A stretch of DNA of 64,000 nucleotides from Solanum dulcamara (GCF_947179165.1 NC_077240.1:47428501-47492500); one strand, 5' to 3'; shown: positions 13,101-24,828, counted from the first letter of the stretch. Notes: generated from the sequence alone by a model not told the origin. Translations and numbers: made by a program.

Positions 13101-13442
13101 CAAAGGTACGGCGGGGGCCTTGTCCCGCCATATGTCATCTTCACTACTCAATAGAGGTCTGGAGACCTGTATATGTGGGTTGTGTATGTCAGTTTGGTTC
13201 AGCTGGGTCTGTATGATATGTGGTACATGTTATTATATTATGGCAGCCTTGTTGGCTTGCGTTCCCTTTCATGATATAATACAAATAAAAGAGGCTACAA
13301 GTTTATGAAAATGTTATCACCCAATAGGGTTCTGATGCATATTATTATGTCATTTATAGTTTGACTCGACCACAACTGATCGATATATATATGAGGGTCC
13401 AGGTCGGACCCAAGTCGCGGCCTATGGGGTTGGGTCATGATA
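10101..13442 (+). repeat. Element A 3' LTR (3.34 kb)
   Basis: Direct repeat of 3412-6604. It keeps an 8-bp inverted repeat, ACGTGTCC (10585-10592) with GGACACGT (10604-10611), that contains a CACGTG G-box, and a CCTCCTAAGGAGG palindrome near 10638; both fall in the block missing from the 5' LTR. Two copies of an AGGGCCAGGTA-type unit occur near 12600-12685. Confidence 0.85.
10912..10917 (+). promoter_or_regulatory. Splice-donor-like site in A 3' LTR
   Basis: GAG|GTAAGT at the position matching 4110 in the 5' LTR. Inferred only. Confidence 0.35.
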
Positions 13443-15411
13443 TTATATGTCAGGGCAGTTGTCTTCGCGATCGGGAGAGGGGGGTTCACAATTGCGATGG
13501 TCTTTTCCATCCCTTATTCTTTGCGATTCTGAGGAGGATTTCTTGTGATCGAGATTTGTCAGTCTTTATTGCTTCGTGATCGTGTAGATTAGTGGCTCAT
13601 GATTGCGATGCATATTTTTCACTTGAATAGAGTTCAACTTCAGGAAATAACCTATTTTTCTCATTTCCTCCATTCTCACTAGTTTGGAGCTTTGGAGGTG
13701 CTAATTTTAAGTCAAACTATGGAAGAATTTCGCTGGGTAAGTTCCAATTCTTCATTCCTAATTCCCTTCCAATCAATTTTACCTTCCTAAATCTCTTAAA
13801 TTTCCAGTTTTAAATGAAAATTGTTGGGGGTTTTGTTCTTAAATTTCAATTCAGTTTTCATTGATTTCTACGAAGTATCTTGGCCTCTTTTTATGGGTTA
13901 TTCACCCACAAACTCTCCTTAATGAGTAGAACATGTATTTAAAAGAAATTTCTAGATTCAATCCTTTTCAAAATTAGTTGATTTTTGGACTATTTTACCC
14001 TCGGATCTGAAAAGTATCAATATGGATGTCATTGGACTCCTTATGATGCGTATATTTCATTCTTTATAGTGGATTATGATTCAGGGTGTTGGTTCGAGTT
14101 TTGATCGTATGGTAGTAGTGTTCGAGTGCGGTTTCGACAATTGAGGTAGGTTTGACTAGCTTTCTTTGGGACTGAGTTGGGGTAATTAGTTAATCCTAAA
14201 TTATAGACATTGGGGGCCTTAATTTCAATGTCACTTGTGTTAACATAGTGTAATCCATGAATTAACTATGTTAGGGATGTGAAAAAGTTATTTGACTTGA
14301 AATGCCTATATGAGGGCTTGAGTTCGAAGTTTTGAGCATACCTGAGTACTGAAACATTTTTGAAAAAGGGTGAACACTTAATTTAAGGTATTTCCTTTCC
14401 ATTATGGTCTAATGGTGATGAATATCATGTTTAGGTTAGGTTTTAAGAAATTTTAACCTAGTACTACATGTTGAGATGGATACTGCCTCTATGCATTATG
14501 TGTTGTGAATGTATTCATCCTCATTCATATTATCATTGATCATTGGGAAAGTGAGAACAGTGGAATTTTTTTTTGAGAAAGAAAATGTGATACCTTTTTA
14601 TATACTTGACCACGAGTTAGGTGTCATGCGGATAAGATATTAGTATCATGATTCCTTGGGTATGAGATGGGTGGTGAGGTAGTTCATACATTGAGTTTGT
14701 GATAAGTTTTTTGAGACCCCATAGGTCCTGCCTTGAATCACAACTCAACAGGTGTATACGATAGATTATGCGACAACCTTGATTCCACCGTACCACCATA
14801 TTATAGCATAACCATATTGCATTGATATATCTGATACTCGACCTCTTTGATTAACTATGATATTGAACTTTTCTTATGTGTTTACTTTAATTGCGTCGTT
14901 CTATAGAAATTGGCGACAACATATCTGGTGTGGGTATTTTCTACATGCAGGTTAAAACATTCCTTAGTTTATTTCATCGGTTTGATTAATTCCTTATAGT
15001 CAGTAAGTTAAACCTGCTGAGTACATGTGGATTGTACTCACCCCTACTTTTGTGTCCTTTCTGATGAAAATTCTAGATAGGGTATCCATGTCTGCCATTG
15101 ATTTATAGCGGATATACTATCATCGGATCAATGATGAGATCTTGGTATCAGGATCGCCATTAGTTCCATCTTTCATTTCCAGTTTTTATTTTGTTTGGTG
15201 ACTTATATTATATATTTAGACACTAACTTGTATTATATTCTCTTACATTTATGACACCAGATTTTAAGATAATTCCTTTGTTTCCCTTTTTATTTCATTT
15301 AGTGTGGCTTGACCTTTCTTGGGATTCTTGTGTGGTTTTACTTTTTAGACTACACATCGAGATGAGTTTCGGGATGTGTGCCATGATAAGATTGATTTTT
15401 GGGTCGTGACA
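13443..15411 (+). repeat. Element F 3' LTR, right piece
   Basis: Continues F's LTR after element A and ends GGGTCGTGACA. It contains a donor-like GG|GTAAGT at 13737 and an inverted repeat GAGTAC...GTACTC at about 15017-15037 followed by ACCCCTAC, a motif common in nightshade gypsy LTRs. No coding sequence seen. Confidence 0.75.
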
Positions 15412-15535
15412 AACTATCTCTAAATATCTGGTAGCCTCTTGATTAAATTTGTGGTGCACAACACACCCATAAGAAAGATTCTACTAGATAAGATTTATGG
15501 AATCCCTGGGATACGACCTTCTTTGATACCAGGTT
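15412..15535 (-). other. Element H leader and primer-binding site (reverse orientation)
   Basis: Read on the minus strand, the LTR end GGGGCATGACA is followed by AACCTGGTATCAAAG, a PBS complementary to initiator tRNA-Met. The text resembles the reversed leader of element I (60391-60498): both share GTGGTGCACAA and a TCTACTAGA-type stretch. It is cut at 15411 by the end of element F. Confidence 0.7.
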
Positions 15536-15587
15536 TGTCATGCCCCAAACTATAGGAGACGTAACAGGAATCTAGCGCCTTATTTGG
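15536..15587 (-). repeat. Element H LTR, 3'-end piece (minus strand)
   Basis: The first 52 bases (plus orientation) of a reversed LTR, TGTCATGCCCCAAAC..., cut at 15587 by element G. I join it to 19767-21526 because together they give one LTR with TG...CA ends on the minus strand. Confidence 0.6.
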
Positions 15588-16180
15588 TGTAAGACCCCGT
15601 AAGTTAGAAAGATGGAACGAAGGAGAGAAGTCTCAAAATGTTTGAACCTGTCCATGATTATGAGACACTCTACGGCTCATAAAGATGAGTCATAAAGTGA
15701 CCCTTCGAGAATAAAGTTTGATGTTACCCTCAGAAGAGGTTCTACCACTTGCCAGTATGAGTCATCCTTAAAATAACAGGTTGTAGAAACCCCCCGTAAG
15801 CTAAGTTTAGAGCCTAGTTTCAAGGATCCCTCAGGGATAAGCCTACCAACTTGCAGGATGGGTCGTAAATACCACTTGTCACAAATTTTCAGTGACTTGT
15901 ATTTTGCAGGTTTTTGGGACTTGCAGGATGAGCCCAAAAGATAGTTCGTTTACTTGAAAATGGGTCATAAACCTTGCCCATTCCTAAAGTTCAGAGAATA
16001 TATATTTAGACCCATATCTCAGACCTGCAGGACGGGTCATTATGACGACTCATCATTTGCAAGATGACTTATATAAAGGGGTTCATAGGATCAACTTTCA
16101 GATTTTAATCAAGGGCAATTATATATTTTCCCATGTTCGATTCAATAAACCTAGACACTTTGATGGACAAGTTCAAAGTC

Positions 16181-16187
16181 TATAAAT
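16181..16187 (+). promoter_or_regulatory. TATA box in G LTR
   Basis: TATAAAT after AAGTC. The same place in C and D LTRs also reads CTATAAAT. A donor-like GTATGT lies about 150 bp downstream. Confidence 0.6.
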
Positions 16188-16332
16188 ACTTTATTCTCTA
16201 AAATCCCCTCATATTCAATTCATTCTCTCAAAATTCCCAACATAAGAACTCACAAGGTTTCATTTCAAATTCAAACTAGGGTTTCCAGATTTCTTCAAGG
16301 TTCTTCTTCAATCCCTAGTGAATTCAAGCAAG

Positions 16333-16338
16333 GTATGT
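16333..16338 (+). promoter_or_regulatory. Splice-donor-like site in G LTR
   Basis: CAAG|GTATGTGG, in the same position and context as in the D and C LTRs. Confidence 0.45.
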
Positions 16339-17386
16339 GGGGATTTATTCATGGGCTCTATTCACCCATGAAGTCCCAAAAATTTCTTAAGTTTTCATTC
16401 AACTTACAACTGATTATGAACCCTAGTTTTGATGAATTGCATTGGGCTGATTTGATTTCATTTTTAGATGTTATCAATGATATTTATATGTATGTTCTCG
16501 TATGAATTGCATGATTTCAAGTTGAATTATAGATTCCCATGAATAAAGTTAAATTTCAAGCTATGATTTGAGCTAAAGATGAGTTTATGAGTTGATCATG
16601 AGTAACACTTTTCAATGAGAGTTTTATATAAGTCAAAGTTGAGATTTATGATTCTAAAGTTAAAGTTATGATGATGATCAGAGTAAAGATCAAAAGATGT
16701 TTAAAGATGGTGATAAGGAAAATTCGCACCATAGTTATAGATTCTTATGAATCACCAAGTTAGATGAGCTATTCCTAAATGTTTTAAATATGGATTGGTA
16801 GGAAGTTACTATATCTCCTTACTATGTTATGATTATGATTCAATAAGTTTCCGTTGGGATATTGATGAAGCACCGAGAGGACTTCTAGGTGGGGTTCGGT
16901 TGGATAACGCAGTTCGTTATCCAAAGAAATCCTAGTAGCAACCTAAAGTCCAAAACTATGTTGCCCACGTAGGTTGCCTTTATAGCCAAGCTAGTGGATC
17001 CACATAGCCTAATGGAGTTGAGTTGAGTTACTTTTGGAGTATGCCCTGGCAAGGTAGCCTCTCCTGTTTCGATGTAGGTGTAATCGATATTTCTCAATAT
17101 AGAAGTCATTTGACTCCATGTAATAGGTTGCATGGTCTTAGTTGTCGATTAAAGGTCCTATCCCACACAATTTTAAGTTAAGCTATGAGATGACAAGTTG
17201 TAAGTTGAAAGTTGAAGTTTTATGATATGCATTGACCTTGAGTTTCTTATGTTTTAAATTTCTTTTAAATTATACTCGTGTTCATTATGATTGGTGATGC
17301 ATCTTATGGCATATTGATTGTGTTCTCTTAATTTTCATGCATATGTCACATACTTAGTACATTCAAATATACTAACGCATAGCTTT

Positions 17387-17409
17387 CCTATATTGTCTCA
17401 TAATATAGG
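17387..17409 (+). other. Conserved stem-loop, G LTR copy 1
   Basis: CCTATATT, 7-nt loop, AATATAGG: a perfect 8-bp stem, with U-A in place of the C-G pair seen in the other copies. Confidence 0.65.
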
Positions 17410-18369
17410 TACAGACGATACTCATGACTACCACACTCATGGCAAGAGTTTTTTTTACATTTCCAAGGAGTTGGTGAGTCCTCATTCTACCGAGGACAAG
17501 AATTTTATTCATATTTCTATTGTTTTGACTTTTTTTTATTGCTAGGGTGATCTAGGAGCTTGTCTTAAGCCCTTGTCAAATCTTAGACTAGAGGCATATT
17601 TAGACAATATATTGGTGTAGTCCAGTATGGTCGTTTATAAAGTTTACTTCCCTTAGTCCCTTTCCCACTTAAGGATTTCTTCTGGTTGTACTACATAGTT
17701 CGCTACCTTATTATGTAATGAATTCTAATATGGCTTAAGGTTAGGCTCCCTAGAATCCCGATTGCCCTATTATGTCTAGGCCCTTGGCCGGGTCATTACA
17801 AACTTGGTATCAGAGGACATGGTTTAGAAGAGTCCAAGGGAGTCTAACATGCCACGTTAAGTTGATTCTTATTCATTATTGTGAAGTATACCACATCCAT
17901 GAATAGGAGTCTACAAAATGTCTTAGGAAAAGTCCCAAACTACATTGCCCATGTAGGTTGCCTTTATGTCCTAGCTAGTGGATCCACATAGCCCAGTTGA
18001 ATTTTGTTGAGTCACTTTTGTAGTATGCCCCGGCAAGGTAGTCTCTCCTATTTCGATATAGGTGTCATCGATCTTTCTCAATGCAAGAGTCATTGGATTC
18101 CATTTAATAGCTCGCATGGTCTTAGTTGTCGGTTAAAGGTACTATCCCACATAAGTTCAAGTTAAGCTATGAGATGACAAGTTATGAGCTAAAAGTTGAA
18201 GTTTTATGATATGCATTGAACATGGGTTGTTATGTTTTAAATTGATTTTAAGTTATACTTATGTTCATTATGATTGCTCATGAATCTTATGGCATATTGA
18301 TTACATTCTCTTACTTGTCATACATACCTCACATAATTAGTACATTCAAATGTACTAACATATATTTTG

Positions 18370-18392
18370 CCTACATTGTCTTATAATGTAGG
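18370..18392 (+). other. Conserved stem-loop, G copy 2
   Basis: CCTACATT, 7-nt loop, AATGTAGG: a perfect 8-bp stem. Confidence 0.65.
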
Positions 18393-19352
18393 GGCGGACG
18401 ATACTCATAACTACCACACTCGTGGCTAGCGTTTTCTTTAAATTTCCAAGGAGTTGGTAAGTCCTCATTCTATTGAGGACAAGAGTTTTATTCATATTAT
18501 TAATGTTTTGAATTTCTTCTATTGCAAGGGTGACCTAGAATCATGTCTTAATCCCCCGACAAATATTAGACTAGATGCATGTTTAGAAAATATATTGGTG
18601 TAGTCCAATTTGGACATTTGTGGAGTTGGCTTCCCTTAGGCCTTTCCCACTTAAGGATTTCTTCCGCTTGTGTTATATTGTTCTCTACCTTATGTATGCA
18701 ATGAATGCTAAGATGGATTATGGTTAGGCTCCCTTGCATCTCGATTGCCCTATTATGACTAGGCCCTAGGTCGGGGTCACGAAAAACTTAGTATCAAGGC
18801 ATATGGTTTAGAAGAGTCCTAGGGAGTCAAACATTCCATGTTAAGTCGAGTCTTATTCATTATTGTGAAGTGCGCCACATCCATGAATAGGAGGCTATGA
18901 AATGTCTTAGGAAAAGTCCCAAACTATGTTGCCCACGTAGGTTGCCTTCATGGCCTAGCTAGTGATCCACATAGCCCAGCTGAATTTAGTTGAGTTACTT
19001 TTGGACTATGCCCTGGAAAGGTAGCCTTCCCTATTTCGATGCTGGTTTCATCGACCCGTCTCAATGAAGGAGTAATTTGATTCCATTTAATAGCTCGCAT
19101 TGTCTTAGCTATTGGTTAAAGATCCTATCATACACAAGTTCAAGTTAAGCTATGAGATGACAAGTTATGAGTTAAAAATTGAACTTTTATGATATGCATT
19201 GACCATGGGTTGTTATGTTTTAAATTAATTTTAAGTTATACCTATGTTCATTATGATTGGTCATGCATCTTATGGCATATTGATTACATTTTCTTACTTG
19301 TCATGCATACCTCACATACTTAGTATATTCAAACATACTAACGCGTATTTTG

Positions 19353-19375
19353 CCTATATTGTCTCATAATGCAGG
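19353..19375 (+). other. Conserved stem-loop, G copy 3
   Basis: CCTATATT, 7-nt loop, AATGCAGG: one mismatch and one G-T pair, so partly decayed. Confidence 0.5.
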
Positions 19376-19766
19376 GACGGATGACACTCACGACTACCAC
19401 ACTCATGGCTAGAGTTTTCTTTATATTTCTAAGAAGTTGGTGAGTCCTCATCATACCGAGGACAAGACATTCATTCATGTTACTATTGTTTAGACTTTAA
19501 TCTATTGCTAGGTTGAGCTAGGAGCTTGTCCTAAGCCCCCATCAAAAATTAGACTAGAGGCATGTTTAGATGATATATTGGTGTAGTCCGGTTTGGACGT
19601 TTATGGAGTTGACTTCCCTTAGTCCCTTTCCCACTTAAGGATTTCTTCTTCTTATGTTATATTGTTCTCTACATTAAGTATGCAATGAATGCTAAGATGG
19701 ATTATGGTTTGGATTCCTCGCATCTCGATCATCATGTTACGACTAGGCTCTAGGTCAGGTTGTGAT

Positions 19767-21526
19767 ACCTTTTCGTGATCCTAACCCACCTTCATTGACA
19801 CCCACACTAATTCTCCAGTAAGAGAACCACTTATTATAGCTCAACTAATAGTAATCGCAAGAGATAAACCAAATTAAAGTTGTGAAAGTAGATTTAATAC
19901 TTAAAATAAAAATAAGTTCCCATACATTTAGAAAATTCTAGTCAACAACCAAAAATTAGCAAAAATTAATACCTAGGACCTGAAAGTCGATGTGCCCAAA
20001 CTCTAATCAAAACTACATGTCTAGGAAAGGGGATACTACCACGAAGGTCTTAAAAATAATAAACAAATAAAGTTTGAGTATTGGAAGAAGGACTAGAATA
20101 AGGAGAGCCGATGGAAGCCTAGAAGAATTGGCTAACCCTTGAACTCTAGCAACTAATGGTCCTCTATTCTTTATCTCTCAGATGCCGTCTCAATATGCCC
20201 TGTACTGAAAAAAGATAGAGCAAGCATAGTATCAATACACAAAAGAAATAGTGTACTATTAGGATCACGCATCTAGCTAGTAAGCGAGATATAAACAAGT
20301 AAATACAACACAATAAGCACATGTATAGAGAATAGGTTAACTATTAACATCTCATACCGAGTAATCAACATAATCACAGTTCATCAATCCCAATTATCAT
20401 GCAATTTCACATAAAGATCCTCTCATGGGACCTACAAGCACATATCTATATGTCGGAACATGACATCCAGTCCAAGGTTTATGTCGAAATGTGATACTTG
20501 ATACAAGCATATAAGTCAACCACAATCACAATGAGTAGTCCAATAACCCTAACTACCCAGAATAGGTTCATTACAAGTCATGGCCATTAAGTAGTCATTT
20601 CAGTTAGATTATTGCATTCTTCCTTATTTATATACACATATGCATAACATAGAGTAATTTAGCAATTACATGAATCACATATAGGAACAAAAACCATGAC
20701 CTACCTCAAAATCAAGCTTTGATAGATCTAAAATGCAGGAGCTTTCCCTTTTTGGGTACGTTCAGCTTGTTCTTGGTCTAAAAATAGTAAATACATACAA
20801 AAGATTAATACAAGGGTCTAATTTGCATGAATTATAATATAATTGCTCTCTTAGGCTAAAACCATGATCCTAATCCCCATCTAGGGCTATTTCCCAACAT
20901 TAGGTTCAGGCTAAAACCATTCCCCAATGATCACAAACCATAATTTCTAGGTTTAAGGAATAGAAATACGAATTAAGGAAGTGATTTAATAACCTTTGGT
21001 ACAAAATAAGGTGGAAATCAATAAGTATTCTCCCTAGGTCGCATTTGGTCTTTTAAAAATGAAGTGGGTTAAATAAAAAACATTTTGGGACGTTTTCTCC
21101 GACTTTAAGTCGTTCCTGTCCTACCACACCATCCCACTCTAGCAGCCCCACCCTAGCAAGGTTATTCTTGCTTTGGGAGGATATGTGGACGGAGAGATCA
21201 TAAGGAGTCTCCAATCCTCCCATATCATAGCATACCATCTTCCTAAGATGCCTTAAAATATACCTTTCATGCCAAGTTCAATTTTGGGAGTTTTACTCAC
21301 CAGAATACAATTCTGTAGTATCGTAGAGGCTCCGTATCGTCTTGACTATCAACCAAAATCAATAAAACTAAGGTTTCCACCCTCTGGATTACCCTATACC
21401 TCACCTGATTCAGAATTCATCCAAGTCTTTCCTAAGCTTAAAATTTTCCAAGTCACTACTAGAAGTTTTCTGTTCTGGATTCCTTCCCTATTGGATTATC
21501 CGTAATGACATGAACAAGCCATTACA
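19767..21526 (-). repeat. Element H LTR, main piece (minus strand)
   Basis: On the minus strand it starts TGTAATGGCTTG at 21526 and reads leftward to 19767, where element G interrupts it. A donor-like GAG|GTAGGT lies on the minus strand near 20701. Open frames here (21053-21238 minus, 21269-21505 plus) match nothing I recognise. An alternative reading is a solo LTR ending at 19761 (TGTGATACC); no TSD supports either. Confidence 0.6.
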
Positions 21527-21891
21527 ACTTTAGATTTACTTGAAATAAGTTGAAGGTGACACACATGCAAAATATTAATTGTTGGTACAAACTAGAGTCA
21601 GGACAAGTTATTTTCAAAAAACAAAAAATTTAAATTTAAAACAGAGAAAAGAAGTAATATTTGATCTATATGAACTACATTTGATCTAATTCTTGATATG
21701 TTAAGATACATAGGCAATCCTTAGGATGCAATCTCATGAAATAAAAATTTTCATATCCCTAAAAGATCAAGCTAGGGTCATTTTTTAAAACTTCACCAAA
21801 AAAATGATAAATCAAAAAGAGGTTCAAAATTCCTCGATTTCAAAAACTAAAGCATATTTTTATTTATTTTTTATATAAAGAAATTACTTTC

Positions 21892-22105
21892 ATGTCTTCA
21901 CAGGGAACAAACACCCTAGTTGCATTTTTAGATTAGAGAACAAACACCCTAGTGGTATTTTAGGGAAAAACACATTGTTATTTGTTATTTCTAGGGAACA
22001 AACACCCTAGTTGCATTTTGACCTTAGGGAAAAATCAACCTAATGGCATTTTACGGAACAAACACCCTATCATCTTCCATTTCTAGGAAATAAACACACC
22101 AGTTG
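21892..22105. repeat. Irregular minisatellite built on AACAAACACCCTA
   Basis: GGGAACAAACACCCTAGTTGCATTTT and variants recur about five to six times with uneven spacing (roughly 35-60 bp). Part of J's 3' untranslated region. Confidence 0.75.
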
Positions 22106-22211
22106 AATATGTGTCTTTCATTTTTTATTTTGGTACAAGTATTTCTCATTCATGGTAATAAGTCAAAAAATATTTTATGGTGCAAACTAGGGCAAATTTT
22201 ATTTGTAATAC

Positions 22212-22762
22212 TTTTCTTTAGAATTTAGTATAGCAGGACCCTCTTAGTTAATAAGATTTAGTCTAGCAGGAACCCCCCTCCCCCAACTCCGAATAATGAA
22301 ATTTAGTATAGCAAGACCCTTATGGATAATGAGTTTAGTATAGTAGGAGCTTCAAGGATAATGAGATTTAGTATAGTAGTAACCTCCTAGATAATGGGAT
22401 TTAGTATAGCAGGACCCTCCTGGATAACGGGTTTCAGTATAGCAGGACCCTCTAGGATAATCAGAATTAGTATAACAGTGCTCATTGGACAATGTGATTT
22501 AGTATAGAAGAACCCTCCTAGATAATGAAATTTAGTATAGGAAGACCCTCCTGGATAATGGAATTTAGCGCAGAAGGACCCTCATGGATAATTGGATTTA
22601 GTATAGCTGAACCCTCTTAGATAATGAGATTTAGTATAGCAGGATCCTATTAGATAATGTAATTTGGTATAGCAGGACCCTCCTGAATAATGAGATTTAG
22701 CATACCAGGACCCTCTTCGATAATGGGATTTAAAATAGTAGGACTCTCCTTGATAGTGGGAC
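22212..22762. repeat. 33-bp minisatellite, about 16 copies
   Basis: Core ATTTAGTATAGCAGGACCCT followed by CCTGGATAATGAG. Start points near 22400, 22433, 22466, 22497, 22531, 22563, 22597 and 22629 give a 31-34-bp period. Because 33 is a multiple of three, a minus-strand frame (22582-22764) shows an 11-residue repeat; I regard that as a by-product. Confidence 0.9.
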
Positions 22763-23510
22763 ATAGACTAGCATAATTAATTTAACTTGATCGTCGGGAT
22801 TAATGAAGTGGACTTAAAAAATTAGAAGCCATATGAGCAATGCATTGCAATAAAGCTCAAGTCATTCAGAGTCTCAATTCAAAGCTAATTACTGTTTTTT
22901 ATTCGTGCTCACAAAATTTTCTTTATTATAAACTGGTGAATTTTTTTTGTGTTACTACTTTTGTTTGTTTTGATTTTAGGGGTCCTCTTGTGGAATAAAT
23001 TCAATACACCTTTCAAGCTTAGGATCCATCCAGAAAGCATTGTCAATTTTTAAGCACAATTTGAATCCATGTAGTTGGAACTCGTCTTCAGCACAAGGTC
23101 AATTTTCAAGCTATAGCAACAGAAGCGTACCTGGAAAACAAGTTAACCTTCAAGTTTGTTTCAGTTAAAAATGAATATCTCACCAATTGAGAAGGCTTGA
23201 AGACCCAAGTAAATATTTAAGAGAAGCTACATAGATAGGATCTTGTACTTGTATTTTCATTTAATTTTTTGTCTTTCATTTTCATATAAAATAGGAGTCG
23301 CGAACTGGAGACTTGATGGGACCTCACTTGTCTTCAAACTCATTAGTTCATCTTTTTTAACTACACATGATCTAATTTTCTTATAACCCGGGATATGTAG
23401 GTTGTCGAAAACAAGGACCCAGTCGCATATTTTTCCTTTCAAATAAGATTTTCATCAAATTTGTCACGTTGTCTACTTCTTTGTCTGCAAAAAATTCGTG
23501 GTTCCAGTCA

Positions 23511-23523
23511 AAGAGGGGAAAAC
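23511..23523 (+). other. Polypurine tract of element J
   Basis: AAGAGGGGAAAAC directly before the LTR start TGTAGTCACGTGATG. Confidence 0.7.
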
Positions 23524-23828
23524 TGTAGTCACGTGATGTTTGACCAAACTTAGATTTTACACCATTTTTAGTGTTTAAATATTTCTATTAAATATAAATT
23601 AAATATTTTGATTTTTATCTTATATTAGTAATTTATTATAAAATATTTAAAACTATAAAAATAGAGTAACATTTTAAAGTAAGTTTTGTTTTCCATATTT
23701 GTTTTAAAGAAAAGAAAATTCACAAAACAATATATGTGTTTCTTTTAATATTTCGTTTAATAAATAAGCTAGAATTTTCTAAATTATATTTTTGCAGATT
23801 AGCTATTAATTTTTTTTATATTTTATTA
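23524..23828 (+). repeat. Element J LTR piece 1
   Basis: AT-rich start of J's LTR, ending with the 9-bp target ATTTTATTA of the MITE. No gene seen. Confidence 0.75.
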
Positions 23829-24828
23829 AAAGGAAATACATAAATTCACCCCTGAACTTGTTTTGAAAAGTTAGTTACACACTTAAACTATTTTGGCGTC
23901 TTATTACCCACCTATACTACTAAAAATGAATTTATTCACTACCTAAAACTAACTTGAAAGAAAAATAAAAAATATTTAAAAGAAAGGTGTGTTTGCTAAT
24001 GAAATAAAGTAAAACAAATTAATGAAAATCTTCTTTCCACCACCACCCTACCCTAGCCCACCCCACACCTTGTCTTCTTCTTCACACCCCACCCGCTTCT
24101 TCTTCTTCTTCTTCTTAGTTTTTATTTTTCATCACCTTCCATACTCATTCCTACCCATTCCCCCCACCACCACCATAATCGTCTCTCCCCCATCATATCC
24201 TATTTTAATTCTTATTGGATTTTATCATCTCCATTATATCCGATTTGTTTCTTCGACTTTGTTGATGTTTGATAAAATTGATGATTGTGTTTTAAAAAAT
24301 AAAGTATAGTGGTGAATTTGTTGTGATAAGTGGAAAAGAAGGGGAAATTAAATATGGTAAAGGAAAAGAAATGGATACTGAGAATGGTGGATGTCATATT
24401 TGGTGGCGGGTTTGTACCTTTTGATGATGATGATGTTATTTTAGTGATGAGTTTGTTTATGGGTATTGAATTTTGTGGTCGTTATTACAAGTTTTGTGGG
24501 TTTGATCTAGATGGTTTTGATTTTTGATGGTTAAATATATGAATTTGGTATTGATATGGTGGCAATACTAATTGTTCCATGGTGGTGTTCATTGAATTAT
24601 AAGCAATTGATTTATTTTCTAAATATTACATGGCATCTGATCTGGTAGTTAGATAACAGTGATGTGGTGAGAGTTTAATACACCTCCCATTGTTAGAGTC
24701 TTGTTACATGTGTCAGGGCAAATAAATTTACTTTTGAGTGGTACATTTGTGTAATAGATCGCCATAATAGTTTACACGTGTAATTGACTTATCAGGATAA
24801 ACTCAGGGGTGAATTTATGCATTTTCCC
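23829..24828. mobile_element. Mutator-like non-autonomous DNA transposon (MITE), 1.0 kb
   Basis: Terminal inverted repeats of about 65 bp: the left end GGAAATACATAAATTCACCC mirrors the right end, where GGGTGAATTTATGCATTTTCCC reads back. The match continues to AAACTATTTTGGCG / CGCCATAATAGTTT. A perfect 9-bp TSD, ATTTTATTA, flanks it (23820-23828 and 24829-24837); 9 bp is the Mutator length. There is no transposase; the inside has a CTT-rich run (near 24068-24117) and two short frames (24022-24309 and 24330-24527) that I do not accept as genes. Confidence 0.88.

Larger units (their letters stand above)
3412..13442 (+). mobile_element. Element A: Ty3/gypsy element with >3-kb LTRs and a reduced interior
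   Basis: Two direct repeats, 3412-6604 and 10101-13442, align along their whole length and both start TGTTACAC and end GGGTCATGATA (expected TGACA). A PBS-like TGGTATCATAGCAG follows the first at 6609, and a polypurine tract AAAGGGGGGAAGGA precedes the second. The interior is only 3.5 kb, and integrase is the only recognisable coding domain. The flanks do not give a clean TSD (AGATG at left; ATATG two bases off at right). It sits inside the 3' LTR of element F. The sibling solo LTR E belongs to the same family. Confidence 0.85.
1..15411 (+). mobile_element. Element F: Ty3/gypsy (Tekay/Del-like) retrotransposon, 3' part, interrupted by A
   Basis: Only the 3' part of this element lies in the window: decayed pol at 1-2640, then a 3' LTR starting TGTAATGACC at 2679 and ending GGGTCGTGACA at 15411. 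The LTR is split by element A (3412-13442). Both LTR halves carry the same kind of CpG-rich words (CGCGATTGCGACC left, CGCGATCGG right), which supports joining them; the joined LTR would be about 2.7 kb. The right flank (15412 on) is the reversed leader of element H, so F appears to have inserted into H. The 5' LTR and gag lie outside the window, so its TSD cannot be checked. Confidence 0.8.
15588..17800 (+). repeat. Element G full LTR (2.21 kb)
   Basis: Starts TGTAAGACCCCG and ends GGGTCATTACA, followed directly by the PBS. Same general family as B and C (start TGTAAGACCCC), with the shared middle words CTAGTGGATCCACATA and TTAGTACATTCAAAT. Confidence 0.85.
15588..19766 (+). mobile_element. 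Element G: LTR followed by two extra tandem copies of its 3' half plus leader
   Basis: A full LTR (15588-17800) is followed by a 5' leader with PBS (AACTTGGTATCAGAGGAC). The sequence then jumps back into the LTR's own 3' half, twice. There is no gag or pol. The array ends GTTGTGATA at 19766. Flanks TTTGG (left) and CCTTT (right) do not match, so the TSD is absent or lost. Inserted in the LTR of element H. Confidence 0.75.
16944..19766 (+). repeat. Tandem array of about 985-bp units (LTR 3' half + leader), 3 copies
   Basis: The landmark AAGTCC(C)AAAACT recurs at about 16944, 17930 and 18914. Each unit holds the LTR's 3' half (CTAGTGGATCC, TAGTACATTCAAAT, CTAGGTCAGG landmarks). Units 1 and 2 then continue into a PBS-bearing leader (ACTTGGTATCAGAGGA at 17802; ACTTAGTATCAAGG near 18786). 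The third copy ends at the LTR end. The junction leader|LTR lies at AAGTC, present in both parents, suggesting microhomology. Confidence 0.88.
21527..23523 (+). mobile_element. Element J 3' internal region (Tat/Ogre-type), non-coding
   Basis: A 2-kb stretch without credible genes before J's polypurine tract. It has a GAACTACATTTGATCTAAT...GATACATAGGCAATCC motif (near 21669-21720) and a second TAACTACACATGATCTAAT...GGATATGTAGGTTG (near 23358-23405). From memory these GAACTAC/GATACGTAGGCA words mark the 3' region of Tat/Ogre elements. Two minisatellites lie between the two copies. J's coding part would lie to the left, beyond the elements inserted there. Confidence 0.65.

Noticed and set aside
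22212..22762. Regular short repeats resembling a CRISPR array
   Set aside because: Units are contiguous and diverged, with no spacers and no cas genes; the setting is a plant retrotransposon. It is a minisatellite.
22582..22764. Minus-strand frame with an 11-residue SHYxxGSxYTK-type repeat
   Set aside because: It is explained by the 33-bp repeat length being divisible by three; there is no start context or related protein.
24022..24309. Pro/Phe/Leu-rich frame inside the MITE
   Set aside because: It is low-complexity CTT- and CCA-rich sequence without a recognisable domain.
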